A program made the position numbers and the translations under genes. Below, piece by piece: positions 6,640-6,653 of a stretch of DNA of 6,653 nucleotides (position 1 is its first letter; every line of letters starts with the position of its first letter). The notes under the pieces were generated by a model that was not told where the DNA came from, did no database searches, and saw only the letters and a program-made list of their open reading frames with translations. This DNA is from Clostridiaceae bacterium (GTDB lineage Bacteria; Bacillota; Clostridia; Saccharofermentanales; UBA5734): contig JAAYPL010000088.1 in the NCBI GenBank assembly GCA_012519875.1, forward strand, positions 1 to 6,653, read 5' to 3'.

Positions 6640-6653
6640 TGACATCCGGTCGC
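6639..6653 (+). CDS. Possible start of the next operon gene, cut by the window edge
   Basis: ATG 6639-6641 shares its A with the E1 stop codon (TGATG), a typical coupled junction, and opens an unbroken frame of five codons (MTSGR) to the edge. The upstream CAGGGCG is only a weak ribosome binding site. Too little is visible to name a product. Confidence 0.35.

Noticed and set aside
5944..6645. A 233-codon open frame on the minus strand inside the E1 beta half
   Set aside because: It is antisense to conserved E1 beta motifs and shows no family features.

Overview
The window is a densely packed, single-strand (+) bacterial operon segment. It reads moderately GC-rich by eye. It holds four complete genes and the tail of a fifth, and the next gene probably begins in the last 15 bases. 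Gaps between genes are 6, 27, -8 and 14 bases, followed by a 1-base stop/start overlap. Nothing non-coding is longer than 30 bases, no promoter or terminator is convincing, and there are no RNA genes, mobile elements or CRISPR arrays. Strong Shine-Dalgarno sequences precede three of the starts. The sequence does not fix the organism. A bacterium with a sugar/polyol catabolic operon is clear; a spirochaete, a Desulfobacterota member or another anaerobe would be a guess.

Region by region: bases 1-258 encode the C-terminus of a zinc-type medium-chain dehydrogenase resembling L-sorbose-1-phosphate reductase (SorE). Bases 265-1383 encode a short-chain dehydrogenase whose catalytic domain closely resembles sorbitol-6-phosphate 2-dehydrogenase (SorD/SrlD) but carries about 100 extra N-terminal residues. 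Bases 1411-2793 encode a lipoyl-bearing E2 acyltransferase, 2786-4147 an E3 dihydrolipoamide dehydrogenase, and 4162-6639 an 825-residue E1 in which the alpha and beta subunits are fused. Together these three supply every catalytic component of a 2-oxo-acid (or acetoin-type) dehydrogenase complex, in the order E2-E3-E1.

How they may work together: in the known L-sorbose pathway, SorE reduces L-sorbose 1-phosphate to D-glucitol 6-phosphate and SorD oxidises that to fructose 6-phosphate. Here that kind of redox pair is apparently co-transcribed with a complete E1/E2/E3 complex. The complex could be a sugar-inducible pyruvate dehydrogenase. It could instead be a dedicated complex acting on another 2-oxo acid or alpha-hydroxyketone made in this pathway. 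Unusual features of the E1 (a roughly 45-residue insertion, a stretched TPP motif and an altered active-site loop) and the N-terminal extension of the short-chain dehydrogenase keep a non-standard substrate possible. The substrate cannot be read from the sequence.
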